From Limonium bicolor (taxonomy: Eukaryota > Streptophyta > Magnoliopsida > Caryophyllales > Plumbaginaceae): a stretch of DNA of 64,000 nt. The stretch is from NCBI GenBank assembly GCA_023374045.1, contig CM041783.1:93097298-93161297 (forward strand), given 5' to 3'. A program made the translations under genes and the position numbers. The notes beneath the pieces are model-generated. The model was not told where the DNA came from and did no database searches. It saw nothing but the letters and a program-made list of their open reading frames with translations. The first letter of the stretch is position 1. Each line of letters opens with the position of its first letter. This document shows, piece after piece, positions 34,023 through 44,860 of the stretch.

Positions 34023-34706
34023 GCGGGAGCAGGGATTGTAGTCCAAACTCCCGATGGACGAGACATCAATTACGCCTTCCGGCTGGAGTTCGAAGTAACC
34101 AACAACGAGGCCGAATATGAAGCTCTCATTCAAGGCCTAGAGGTTGCCATCGCCCTAGGCGCTACAGACCGAGAAATATACTCAGACTCCTTGCTGGTCA
34201 CCCGGCAGCATGACAACATATACGAGGTAAAGGAAGAAAAACTCTGGAAGTACTTGCCCAGGGTTCAAGAGCTAAAAGCAAGCTTCTCGAGATGCGAGCT
34301 GAAACACCTTCACCGGACAAAAAACACCGAAGCGGACGCACTAGCGAAATTAGCAAGCATGGCCGAAAGAATACCAAGTAAGGTGTGGTTGGAGACGAGG
34401 ACCGGTCCAAGCGTAGACAAAGTCCAGGTCCTGGCGACTGAGCCCCTCGTACCTGAGGAATCTTGGATGACCCCGATCGCGGAATACATCCTTGAAGGGA
34501 AATTGCCCCCGGAGGATAAAGAGGCCAGGACCGTGAAACGACGAGCGACATCATTCTTCTTCGAGGAGGGGCGCCTCTACAAAAGATCGTTCGCCAGGCC
34601 CGCCCTCAGATGCATCACGAACGAAGAGGGAGGTGAGCTTATAAAGGAAGTACGCGAAGGGGCCTGCCCCACCAAGGAGAAAGAGCCACGGCCCACAAAA
34701 TCATGA
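34023..34706 (+). pseudogene. pol: Acquired RNase H and linker of element T
   Basis: Same frame as the RT. With the preceding VDGA (about 33995) it shows all four expected acidic positions: VDGA, NNEAEYEAL, SDSLLV and EADALAKLAS. This second, archaeal-type RNase H defines the Tat/Ogre lineage. The segment then enters the integrase zinc region but shifts frame near 34660-34690, losing the histidine part. Confidence 0.82.
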
Positions 34707-35680
34707 GGCTCGGTTACTACTGGCCGAGAATGCAAGACCACTGCAAGGAATACATTCGGAAATGCGCCAGGTGCCAGGAGCATGGCAGCAAGATACATAA
34801 CCCCCCGGCCGTGCAAAAGGCCATACTATCCCCGGTCCCGTTCGCAATGTGGGGGCTGGATATAATTGGCCCTTTCCCAGAAGCATCTCTCGGGAGGTTC
34901 AAGTTCGTGTACATGGCCATAGATTACTTCACAAAATGGGTTGAAGCAATGCCTACCGTGTCCATCACAGCCAAGAGGTCACAAGAATTCGTATGGAAGC
35001 ACATTGTGTGTAGATTCGGATTGCCAAGGATCATAATAACCGACAATGGGACACAGTTCAATTGTGATAGTTTCCGGGAGTTTTGTGAACAATGGAAAAT
35101 CGAGGTAAGATTCGCGTCGGTGGCGCACCCCCAGGCCAACGGACAGGTCGAGAACGCAAACGGGCAGATCATAAAAGCTCTAAAGAAAAGGCTAGGATGC
35201 AAGAAGGGAGGATGGGCCGAACTACTACACCAAATTCTATGGTCCTACCGAACGACGGAATAAGGACCAACTGGAGAAACACCCTTTAGATTAACTTATG
35301 GATTGGAGGCAGTCGTCCCGGCTGAAATCATGATCCCGTCAGTCCGTTGTGAATCCTATGACGAGCAGCTCAACAGTGAAGGAATAAAAGACTGCCTAGA
35401 CCTACTCGAAGAAAAGAGAGCCGTTGCGGCCGCCCGGATGGTGAAAGACAAAAGGAAGGTAGAGAAGTACTTCAATCGTAAAGTCAGGGAACGAAGCTTT
35501 GTCCCCGGCGAGCTTGTCTTAAGGGAGGTTAAGCAGCCCAAAAAACTCGACCCCCAGTGGGAAGGCCCTTACATCATCCATCAAAAGGTCGGACGGGCTT
35601 CATATCACCTAAAGAATGTCGAGGGATACGAATTGCCCCATTCCTGGCACGCAGAATGCCTCAAGAAATTTTATGTATAA
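34703..35680 (+). pseudogene. pol: Integrase of element T
   Basis: It begins within the HHCC zinc domain (LGYYWPRMQDHCKEYIRKCARC). The core has the D-D-E positions WGLDIIGPF, ITDNGTQF and NGQVENANGQI. A TAA at 35261-35263 breaks the frame just after WSYRTTE; the frame resumes with GPTGETPFRLTYGLEAVVP and ends with a GPY-type motif (QWEGPYII) and HSWHAECLKKFYV. No chromodomain is present, consistent with Tat. Confidence 0.85.
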
Positions 35681-35746
35681 AAAAATCGATGTAATGCGTT
35701 GACAACATCAATAAAGGGAATTATTTTTGGAAAGATCGGTACACTA

Positions 35747-35921
35747 AAAGAAACACCCGGGCCATGCCCAACAGGATGTAATGCCCTGCAAAAGAAACAC
35801 CCGGGCCATGCCCAACAGGATGTAATGCCCTGCAAAAGAAACACTCGGGCCATGCCCAACAGGATGTAATGCCCTGCAAAAAGAAACACCCGGGCCATGC
35901 CCTACAGGATGCAATGCCCTG
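35747..35921 (+). repeat. Four ~45-bp direct repeats downstream of T integrase
   Basis: Units AAAGAAACACCCGGGCCATG then CCCAACAGGATGTAATGCCCTGC. Minus-strand ORFs over them are repeat translations. The flanks (35681-35746 and 35922-36168) hold no gene. Confidence 0.92.
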
Positions 35922-36168
35922 AAAATCTTGCCATGAGTTGTCGCACTCAAACAAGAACAAAAATGAAAAACCCATCTCCGGAATCCCCGGGATCTCTGGT
36001 CGCCTGTAATGGGTGAATCATTAGGTGTAGGACGTCACACCGTACCCTGGTTGAATCCCCCTCGCAACTCTTCCTCCCTCTCGCGAGGAAAAGAAAAGAA
36101 AGGGGGAACGACCGCGAGTACCATCGCTTGGCTATCGAAAGCAAGGATAGGGAAAGGACAAGTAGAAA

Positions 36169-36368
36169 CGCCCGGTCACTGATTGTGACCGGGCGAGAAA
36201 TGGAACGACCAGTCGCCAAAAATAACCAAGTCGCCTCCTTAAGATAAAGATGGAACGACCGGTCGAGTGAACGCGACCGGTCGCGCCCGCAAATTAAATC
36301 AACCGAGGAAAAACAATCGGTAGCACACGCAAAACAAAAGCGACCGGTCTAAGAGAACGACCGGTCAC
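36169..36368 (+). repeat. Internal GACCGGTC inverted repeats of element T
   Basis: CGCCCGGTCACTGATTGTGA pairs with the following CCGGGCG. Three further pairs of GACCGGTC follow, in the same style as the LTR cluster at 29781-29979. They lie between the integrase and the 3' end of the antisense gene. Confidence 0.8.
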
Positions 36369-36505
36369 GGAACAAAAAATGGCATTAATTAGCGAAGCAA
36401 CTGGCAAATAATTCCATTAACCGTTGAAAGCATATACACATCAAAACAAAAAAAAGGGGAAGGAGAACTAAGACTAATCTAAATTTTCTCTGGCCTATGG
36501 CCTAT

Positions 36506-39500
36506 CTAAGTTTCCTTTACAGTGTCAAGATTCGCGGGAGCAGCCCCTTGTACACTCTCCGAAGACCCAGACCTCCCGGCAGAGGACCGGAGGCCGACAC
36601 CACCCTGATGCGCGGTGCTCCCGGGAGGAAGAAAAGACGTCTGGCCAGGAACAAAGCACGTCTCCCCAGGAAGGCGCCCGAACTTCTCTAGCACCTCGTG
36701 AAAGGAGGTCTTCTGCGCAACCTCCTTAAAAGACAACTCCCGGTAAAGGCCGTCGTCCATAACCTCCCCCTTGCCGGTAAAAATCCTCGACACAATTTGG
36801 CGGCACGATTTAACCATCCTTCCGCATTGAGAGGCGAAGGATTCCTTTAGATGGGCAAGCTCCGTGCTCTGCTGCTGCAGGTCCTCCCGCACCTTCCGAG
36901 AATAAGCCTCGAGACCGGTCACCTGTTGCTCCAGGGTGTGAGCATAAGCCCGGTACCGATCGCGGTTGGCGTTTGCGGCAATCAACTCTTATTCGAGGTC
37001 ATCGATCCGCATGTTCAATTTCTCTAGCCCCTCGACGGGATTCCCAGACCGCGAGCCTAAACAAAGAAAAGGAGAGGAGAAAAAACTTTTAATAAAAGGG
37101 CGAGGAAAGCAACATAGGATGATTGGGAAAGTGAAGAATCATCTTTCGTGGCCAGCTCGGAGTTTTCCAGCCGCAGCTTAGCAAACTCCTCCTCTAGTAT
37201 CCTTACTTTCTCTTCGGAGGAAAACCGTTGCTCCTCGGAGGCCGCAAGCTCACCGGACAGCTTGTGAAGCTTGGCAGATAGCTTCTCCTTTTCGGAGGCC
37301 AGGACCTCGCCCGCCCGGGCCGCCTCCGCCGTTTTTTCCTCGGAAGACAGAAGCTCCCTTTTTAGGAGAGCATTCGCCTCAGAGGCAGAATGAAGCTCTT
37401 GGGAAAGCTTATCCTTATCCTCAGCAAGCAACGCCTTCTCCTGCGCTAAAGTAGCCTTCTCGGCACGAAGACTCTCGACCTCTTGATCGTGGGAAGCTTG
37501 GGCCTACCCCACCAAGGACTCCAAGTCAGAAAAGGCAAACGACCGGGCGTCATCGAACTCACTTCGTCACTTTTTAAGAGGCACGGCTTCCGTCTCCAGC
37601 GACCGGACCTGACCCTTGAGGGAAAGGTTCTCCTCACGCAGCCTCTTCAGCTGCTCCTCGTACTCGTCGCACTGTTTTGTGCACGCCCGGCGGGCATCAC
37701 CCAGCTCCTTCTTCATGGTCGCGGTCTGCTCATGCACCCGCCTGGAAATCTGCTCCTGAACGGTATCAATAAAGATGCTGTTGGAAGACCGCTCTATCCT
37801 CAACTCCTCCTGAGCATTACGGGCCCGGCATTCCTCGAGGTGGAGCTTCGAGTGGAGAGACTGTACGTGCACATCCACACCTTGCGCAAAGGCTACCGTC
37901 TATACAAAACAAAACAATGAGCATAAGAAGGTTTAAAAGAGAAGGCAACACCAAAATTAAAGCCAAGGCAAGCCACTCACCCGATAGATCCCCTGCCACA
38001 TGAGGTTAAGCGAGGCGTCCAGAGGGAAGGAGTGACGCATGATAGCGTCCGCTCCGCCTTCCCCAATCCTCAACCTCTCCTTGGCCGCGGTCACAGTCTT
38101 CATAGGAGCAAAAAGACCATCAGGAGAGTTGGAGATTCGGATTGCCTCTTTCCATACTTTGAAGTAGGAGGATGACTCCGTCATGGGCAATACAGGGAGA
38201 GGACGGCCGCGGTGGTAGAACCAGCCATCCTTCGCAAACGGCCCACAGAAGGAATCACCGATGGGCGGAGGAGGAGAGGACGATGTGCCGGTACCGGTAT
38301 CCTCTTTTGCCTCCGAACAAGGCTCTGGGTCCGCGGGCACCCCCTCAGCTACACCCGGCGCAATACCCGCCCCGCAGCCGCTTCCCCCAGGTAATGAAAC
38401 CCCGGGCCCAGAAGGGGCAGTCTCCTCCATAAGCTCCCGTTGTGGAGCGGTATCTGAAGCACCCGACTCATCGAGGTGCACTATGTCAGAAGCCTTCGTC
38501 CTTTTGGCCATATGCTTCACCCTACCCTTCGAAGCAAGGACCTTCTGGCGATGAGGAGTTGAAGACGGTTGACCGGACGCCTCGCCCGCGCCAGATTATC
38601 CTACTCTCTCCTCGGCCCCGACCTTCTCGGCCTCGGAAACTATAAAGCATAGAAACATACAAAAGTAAGTAAACTCAACAAGTAGAATTAGACATCAGTA
38701 GCAGGTAACAGCTAAGGCGAAAAAGTAAAACAACAAAAGCCGGAACAAATAAAGCACGAAGGACAAGGCCGCACATGCACTCTCTCTCTCTCGTCCCATG
38801 GACTAAGATTAAGGTCTGACCCAGGCGTAGGAGGAAGAAACACCCGGCGGCCGGAACCTGGACTAGTGTACCAAGTACCTGGTTGATTAGAAGTGTCAGG
38901 CGACCGGGCCTCCGGTGTCCGGGGAGACCCCTCTTCTCTAACCCGCGTCGGCCTCTGCTTCTTCGCTGGGTGCTCAGCTTCATCCGCAGACCTCTTCCGG
39001 CCAGCAACAACCGCCTCTTCTTCGCGAAGAGCCAACTTCTCCACAGCGTCCAGGGTGGCATAGCACCTTCCCTTCCCCCGTCTTGAAGGACACCAGCTGC
39101 CAACTATGGAAGGGGCCCACCTTTGCCCCAAGCTGAGGGAAATCTGCGACAAGAGGGAGATAGATAAATAGGAGCCGAAGCAGAGCAAAAGCGAAAAAGA
39201 AAGCAGGAGGGGGGGAAGAAAGCTCTTACCCTCAGAATGCACAAGCGAGGCCAGGCGCGGACCGGTGAAAAAGTCCTCCACGCTCGGATGAAGATCACTC
39301 ACCGCCTTCAAGACCTTAGACATGCGGAGCTCCGATTTGGGCAGCGTTGGGCAGTATAAGGAGCCCTTGATAATCAAAGGGCAGTAGGCAACCCCGAGAT
39401 ACCGCCCGGTAAGCGGGACGATGACAAACCACCGCGCATTCCAGCGTTGGGCAAGCTTCTTGTACTCGAAAAGCGAATACCCAGACCGCCCGGATATGGT

Positions 39501-39974
39501 CAGGTTGCCGGAATCGACCCTGCTAGTGAAGAACTGGACAAACTCTGTAGCAGAAAGTGTAACCTTCTCCTCGGCACAGAGAGCAATATAGGCGTGAAGT
39601 TGGCATATGGCCTTCGGATGAAGCTGAGCGAGCGTACAGCAGCGACGAATCAAAAACCCCATTACGAACGGGTGGGGAGGAACCGTCATCCCACGCAGAA
39701 AGAAATCAGAATACATAACATACCCACGACCGAAATCATCGAGAGGATGCGAATCGTCCGAAGGAAGGAAAATCTGAGTCCCAATGGGAACCTCCACCTT
39801 CTCAAGAAGAGAATCGAGAGCCTTAACATCTAGAATGCTAGGTAACGGCTCCCGATCTTTGGAAAAAGCAGACTTAGGTTTCAGGAAGGTTGGGCGAAAT
39901 TTCCCCCCCGATTTGGAACCTACAATGGCGTCTAAGGCAGAAGTGCGAGACGATTAAGAGTTGGAAGATGCCAT
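36506..39974 (-). pseudogene. Multi-exon antisense gene of element T (gypsy-type Transposase_28-like plus coiled coil)
   Basis: Read on the minus strand, five exons can be traced. Exon 1, 39974-39230: ATG at 39974, TAA at codon 7, then PFVMGFLIRRC, LHPKAICQL, WNARWFVIV, resembling the plant putative gypsy-type transposon domain (PF04195). Donor GGGTAAG at 39229. Exon 2, about 39143-38781: frameshifted; basic NLS-like KRSADEAEHPAKKQRP. Exon 3, 38639-37981, after acceptor TTATAG: TAA near 38600, WKEAIRISNSPDGLFAP. Intron 3, 37980-37900, is a clear 81-bp GTGAGT...TATAG. Exon 4, 37899 to about 37142: long coiled coil, stops at 37567 and 37504. Exon 5, 37056-36506, after TTTAG: coiled coil and Ser/Gly-rich tail, one stop near 36990. 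The original product would be about 1,000 residues. Tat elements are known to carry antisense ORFs of unknown function; the exon model is my inference. Confidence 0.65.
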
Positions 39975-40140
39975 TGGAGCAGGGAAGTGCGGAAAGTGAA
40001 GCAAACAGGGAAGACAAAGCAGAGCGAAGAGAGAGGATGCGGAAATAGCAAAGCGAAAGAGAGCTCGATAACCTGTGAAGTGTGAAAGTTGGAGGAAAGA
40101 GGAAATGTTGCCCTCCCAAAACCTTTTAAAAGCGGTAAAA
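39975..40140 (-). promoter_or_regulatory. 5' region of the antisense gene; T/O junction
   Basis: On the minus strand this has a TA-rich GCTTTTAAAAGG near 40115-40130 and then a CT-rich leader before the ATG at 39974, the layout of a plant pol II promoter and 5' UTR. The plus strand passes into O RNase H codons (SNNMAEYEA) from about 40145. No LTR or PPT is seen, so T is broken in or just upstream of this promoter. Confidence 0.5.
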
Positions 40141-40144
40141 TAAT

Positions 40145-41765
40145 TACCCAGTCTCTAATAACATGGCAGAATACGAGGCCTGCATCCTGGGACTGGAAAT
40201 GGCGCTAGAATTGCAAGTTGAGGAGTTAGAGGTCTTCGGCGACTCTAATCTCGTTATTTTGCAGGTCAACCAGACTTGGGAAATTAGAGAAGAACGATTG
40301 ATCCCCTACCATGACTACCTTTCATACCTAATCACCTGCTTTCGAAACGTGACTTTCAAGCATGTGAACCGGAGCCAGAATATCTTTGCTGATTCTTTAG
40401 CCTCCTTGGCTTCAGTAGTCCAAGTACAGACCTGTTCATTGTACTTCCCTTTGTGGATAACCATGACTAATGTACCCTCATTCGAGATTGGAGCCATTGA
40501 AGCAGAAGAAACCGAAGATGAGTGGTTCGTGGACATTGATAATTTTCTCAGAAAAGGAGAGTACCCGTCAGAAGCAACTAAGCAGGACCGCATTGCGCTG
40601 AGAAGAATGTCAAATCAATATGTGATCTGCGGAACCAGGGTATACAAGAGAATGCCGAATGGGATTCAACACTTATGTGTGACCAGAAAAGAGGCTGATA
40701 AGATCGTCGAAGATGTCCACGAGGGAGTATGTGGGACCCATAGTGGAGGACATTCCCTATCCCGGAAAATCCTCAGACTAGGGTATTACTGGACAACAAT
40801 GGAAGCCGATTGTCACGCATTTGTGAAAAAGTGCGCAAGTGTCAGACACATGCTAACTTGCAACACCTGCCTCCCCTACCCCTGACATCCATGGCGGCTC
40901 CTTGGTCATTCTCTATATGGGGAATCGACATCATTGGAGAAATCCACCCTAAAGCTTCAAATGGACACCGCTACATCCTTGTGGCGATAGACTATTTCAG
41001 CAAATGGGTGAAGGCAAGGTCGTTCGCAAACATCGGATCAAAGCAAGTTGCCTAGTTCATCGAGCAAGATATCATATGCCGATACGGAGTTCCCTCAGAG
41101 TTCGTATCAGACAATGGTCCCCAGTTCGACGGAGACACTATCCGGGTTATGGAGAAGTATAACATCCGGTACCACAGATCATCCCCTTACAGACCTCAGA
41201 CCAACGGAGTAGTCGAAGCCGCCATTAAAGCTGTAAAAATCGCATTGTCAAAAATGGTTGAAACCTACAGAGATTGGCCAGAAAAGATGCATTACGCTCT
41301 CTGGGGTTACCGGACTACTGTCGAACCGCAACCGGAGCCACCCCGTATTCTTTAGTGTATGGGTCAGAATGTGTTTTGCAAATAGAGCTTGAAATTCCAA
41401 CCCTTCGAGTCACGAATGAACTGAAAATTGTTGAAAGTGACTGGTTACACCAACGCTATGACAGCTTAGCTCTCCTTGATGAGAAACGCCTAATGGCGTT
41501 ATACCATATCCAGGGTTACCAGAAGAGAATGGCTAGAGCGTTCAACAAAAGGGTCAGAGAATGAAACATCCAAGTGGGTGATATCGTCCTAAAAGAGCTG
41601 AGAAAGGATTTGCCAGACCCACGAGGGAAATTCAAAACGAACTGGGTGGGCCCTTATCTGGTCAAAGAGATAACCCCGCATGGTGCTGTATTACAGACAG
41701 ACTTAGATGGAGAAGAATTACAAAGTCTTATCAATCTTGATCGGTTGAAACGATATTATGTCTGA
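40145..41765 (+). pseudogene. pol: Acquired RNase H and integrase of element O (broken)
   Basis: It begins inside the RNase H at SNNMAEYEACILGLEMALEL, then GDSNLVI and FADSLASLAS (E, D and D positions), while the first Asp is lost with the T junction. The linker leads to the zinc region HEGVCGTHSGGHS...CHAFVKKC. A frameshift near 40850 leads to the core with WGIDIIGE, VSDNGPQF and NGVVEAA (D, D, E). Lesions: TAG at 41053-41055, frameshift near 41330, TGA at 41562-41564. The C-terminus has NWVGPYLVKEI (GPY type) and ends LDRLKRYYV with a normal stop at 41763. Confidence 0.85.
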
Positions 41766-43526
41766 ACCGCCACAAAAATCCAAAAAAAAATGCATCCACA
41801 CAAAAATCCAAAATGCATCCACACAAAATTAATCATTATCATCTACATTAGGTTTAGCTTAACTGCATTTGCATATCCCCAGTTTCAAGGTGTATCTCGA
41901 TCTTTAATTCTAGGAAAGTTACATGAGTCATCACAAATGTCACCGAACTCTTGTATCATTTTCCCCGAAGAGGTCATTGAAAGGATCTCCAACCTCCCGT
42001 GAGAGTCGAGTGCATGAGAGAAACACAGAGCATGCAAAACCCAGAGCGCTTGACGCATTTAAAATTCGAAGCACCATGTGAGGATCTCCCTTCACGGAAC
42101 CAAGTGTTGATAGGGAAAGCGCGTTACCATTCATGTCAAAATTTGGGAATAGTAGAGGAAACAATTATCTGTCAATAGGGATGACGAGGCACCTAGGATC
42201 GAAGAAAACCTCCACAAGGCCAAAAGCCTTATTGACCCTGAGAATGATCCCTTAGTGAGCCCCGCTGAGCCTTTCATTGAAAATCTTTTCGAAAATAGCT
42301 CCACGATATACCACCCCACATCACACAACCATTCACCCCTGCAAAAGAGGATAAAAAGAGTCGGAGTCATGGTTCCTTCCCCACCACTTAAAGCTTGGAA
42401 GAAAGCTTGAAAGAGATACTCAAAGAGGGTGAAAACGAGAGAAACGAAACACAAAATGCTCAAAATAGTAAAGAGAAGAAATGAAAGTCTCACATCACTC
42501 GATACCTTCACACTTGAGAAATAGATGAGAACGAGAATGTCAAACACGAAGAAATGCAAATAGACTACTCAAAGAAAGTAGCAAATCAAAAAATGAGAAC
42601 ACATCACAATCTGCACAAATGCAAAAGAAGTCCAAAATCACTCCACCCATGGCAAAGTTGAAGCATATCCTCCGCTGCACAAAAGCTCCACAATTCTCAA
42701 ACAAATCCTCCAGTCCCATGTGACATACCCTACAGCCCCGTTATAACCCATTGAAAGACCTCCGACTTAGAGATGGTAATTGCTTGATTCGAAAAGTACC
42801 AAATTCGAAACATGAAAGGTCGCAACGTGTCCGGTCTTTTCAATACAATCGTACACAAATGAGTGTCAGAGAAATCAAGAAGAAAGAGAAAAAACGAGTG
42901 TTTATCACCTCGATTAAAGAAAGCCTAACTGACCTTAAGAGAGGAAACGGAAAGGTATAGGAGATCCCGAGAGACCTCTTTCAAGAAGTTTTTTTAAGAA
43001 GGAAGTGGCTTAGAGATGACTAATTTGACTTAACTAGAATTCTTGGCTGAGCTCACCTTGGCACGACATCCTCTTTACATTCAATCATATCCAGGTCCAA
43101 AATGCATGTAGAATAGATTTGCATCCATCGGTTCGGACATAATATCCTACACCACGGAAAGAGAAAGATGAGTATACTCTCCTTGTAGGGGAGGCCACGG
43201 CATGGTGCCTGTCTCCTTCATCAACTGGCACGATAGCCATTCTCTGAGTAACGTGAAAGACTGCGTAGTTATCAAAGCAAAGGACCAAAAGTCTTCGGGC
43301 ACCGTTCAAAGAAATGCCCCGCAAGACATCCCTCCCCAGCACCAAACTCCTCACTCGCCAAAATTCATGAACTACATAAGGTCTGATCTCAACAGGGAGT
43401 TGAGTACGTAGGCAACCCTCTCAGGATGCGACCCCGTTCCAAATAAAAAACCTGCCACCCCTTGAACCACAAAGCTATTGCTATCACTTTATGAAGAAAT
43501 CCGCCTCAACTTAGAGGATAATCTCG
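41766..43526 (+). other. Element O 3' tail, proximal part
   Basis: A-rich non-coding DNA. The part at 42170-42310 (AGGGATGACGAGGCACCTAGG, then AGCCCCGCTGAGCC, then AATAGCTCCACGATATACC) and 42740-42770 (ACCTCCGACTTAGAGATGG) match TR-GAG1 at 5310-5430 and 5905-5925. Short ORFs here have no domain. Confidence 0.7.
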
Positions 43527-43697
43527 AGGCCATACCGGAGCCATCTCGAGGCTATACCGGAGCCATCTCGAGGCCTTACCGGAGCCATCTCGTGGCCATA
43601 CCGGAGCCATCTCGAGGCCATACCGGAGCCATCTCGAGGCCATACCGGAGCCATCTCAGGGCCATGCCGGAGCCATCCCAGTGCAACACCAGGGCCA
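43527..43697 (+). repeat. Eight 22-bp direct repeats (CTCGAGGCCATACCGGAGCC)
   Basis: Regular 22-bp period with few changes, decaying at the 3' end. Because 22 is not a multiple of 3 but the repeat has no stop in any frame, it creates an open frame (43478-44050) with a 22-residue period. I regard that ORF as a by-product. Confidence 0.9.
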
Positions 43698-43989
43698 CCG
43701 TCAAACTACTAGAGTCATCGGCTGAAGCCCTCTCCAATATCACAAAAATCGCACTTGACCACCACGGTCCCCAAAGGTTATGTCAAGCCATCCAACCGTA
43801 TATATCGGAATCACCCGATCCCATTACCCCGAACACTCATGCGGTTAAGGGAGACAACACCAGAGAAAAATTCCCAATCTCAAATCCTTCGTTGAGGATC
43901 AAAGGACCCATCAGAGAGCGTCCGACCCCGAATCAACATGCAACTAATTTCGACTTCAGATCAACCTTTCACCGCAGCGAGTTTCGTAC

Positions 43990-44700
43990 AACTCCATCAA
44001 AGTATTATAGGCTCATCATGAGTCCTATAGCTAGATATCACGAGGTCTAGTTGAGGCACTCCTAAGTCCTCGTACTTTCAATCGCATTCTAGGCCCGTCA
44101 TAAGCCCTAGGACTAGATATCAAAAGGTCCAGTTGAGGCACTCCTAAGCCCTCGTGCACCTTAAACCAAATCGGGTTGATGGTATTATAGGCTTGTCATA
44201 AGTCCTATAGCTAGATATCAAGAGGTCTAGTTAAGGCACTCATAAGTCCTCGTACTTTCAATCGCATTCTAGGCCCGTCATAAGCCCTAGGACTGGATAT
44301 CAAGAGGTCCAGTTGAGGCACTCCTAAGCCCTCGTGCACCTTAAACTAAATCGGGTTGTTGGTATTATAGGCTCGGCATAAGTCCTATAGCAAGATATCA
44401 AGAGGTCTAGTTGAGGCACTCCTAAGTCCTCGTACTTTCAATCACATTCTAGGCCCGTCATAAGCCCTAGGACTGGATATCAAGAGGTCCAGTTGAGGCA
44501 CTCCTAAGCCCTTGTGCACCTTAAACCAATCAGGATTGTTGGTATTATAGGCTCGTCATAAGCCCTATAGTAGATATCAAGAGGTCTAGTTGAGGCACTC
44601 CTAAGTCCTCGTACTTTCAATCGCATTCTAGGCCCGTCATAAGCCCTAGGACTGGATATCAAGATGTCCAGTTGAGGCACTCCTAAGTCCTCGTGCACCC
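43990..44700 (+). repeat. Higher-order ~180-bp repeat with core TAGGCYCGTCATAAG in element O
   Basis: Four copies of a ~180-bp unit, each made of two related ~90-bp halves. Half one has TATTATAGGCTCGTCATAAG and AGGTCTAGTTGAGGCACTCC. Half two has TTCTAGGCCCGTCATAAGCC and AGGTCCAGTTGAGGCACTCC. Each half starts with the TAGG...CCTA inverted-repeat core also found in the TR-GAG1 array at 6493-7110. Confidence 0.9.
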
Positions 44701-44845
44701 GGTTATCATGTTACTCTCCCGTCGCGGTCACACGGTGTTTAATCCATGATCGCATCTTGATGTACCCCATAAAAACCCTAGTAAGAACTTTTGGCGCCCC
44801 GTCAACCTTGATCCAATTTTGCAAGCCTTCTATTGCAGAATTGAA

Positions 44846-44860
44846 TCAAGGGGAGCCATC
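44846..44860 (+). other. Polypurine tract of element O
   Basis: TCAAGGGGAGCCATC directly before the TG of the LTR. Confidence 0.65.

Larger units (their letters stand above)
29644..40140 (+). mobile_element. Element T: Tat-lineage retrotransposon (Retand/Grande-like), 3' LTR lost
   Basis: It has a 5' LTR (start uncertain within about 60 bp), PBS, gag, protease, RT with RNase H, second RNase H, integrase, a repeat region, then a minus-strand multi-exon gene. The order LTR-gag-pro-RT-RH-aRH-INT-antisense ORF is known in the Tat lineage. After the antisense gene promoter the sequence passes directly into O RNase H at about 40140 with no 3' LTR or PPT. The element is therefore truncated and cannot move. 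Confidence 0.82.

Noticed and set aside
34198..34920. Minus-strand ORFs over T RNase H and integrase
   Set aside because: Shadows of the plus-strand pol frames, which carry the clear catalytic motifs.
40163..40885. Host RNase H gene
   Set aside because: NNMAEYEA and the following integrase zinc region identify it as retrotransposon pol.
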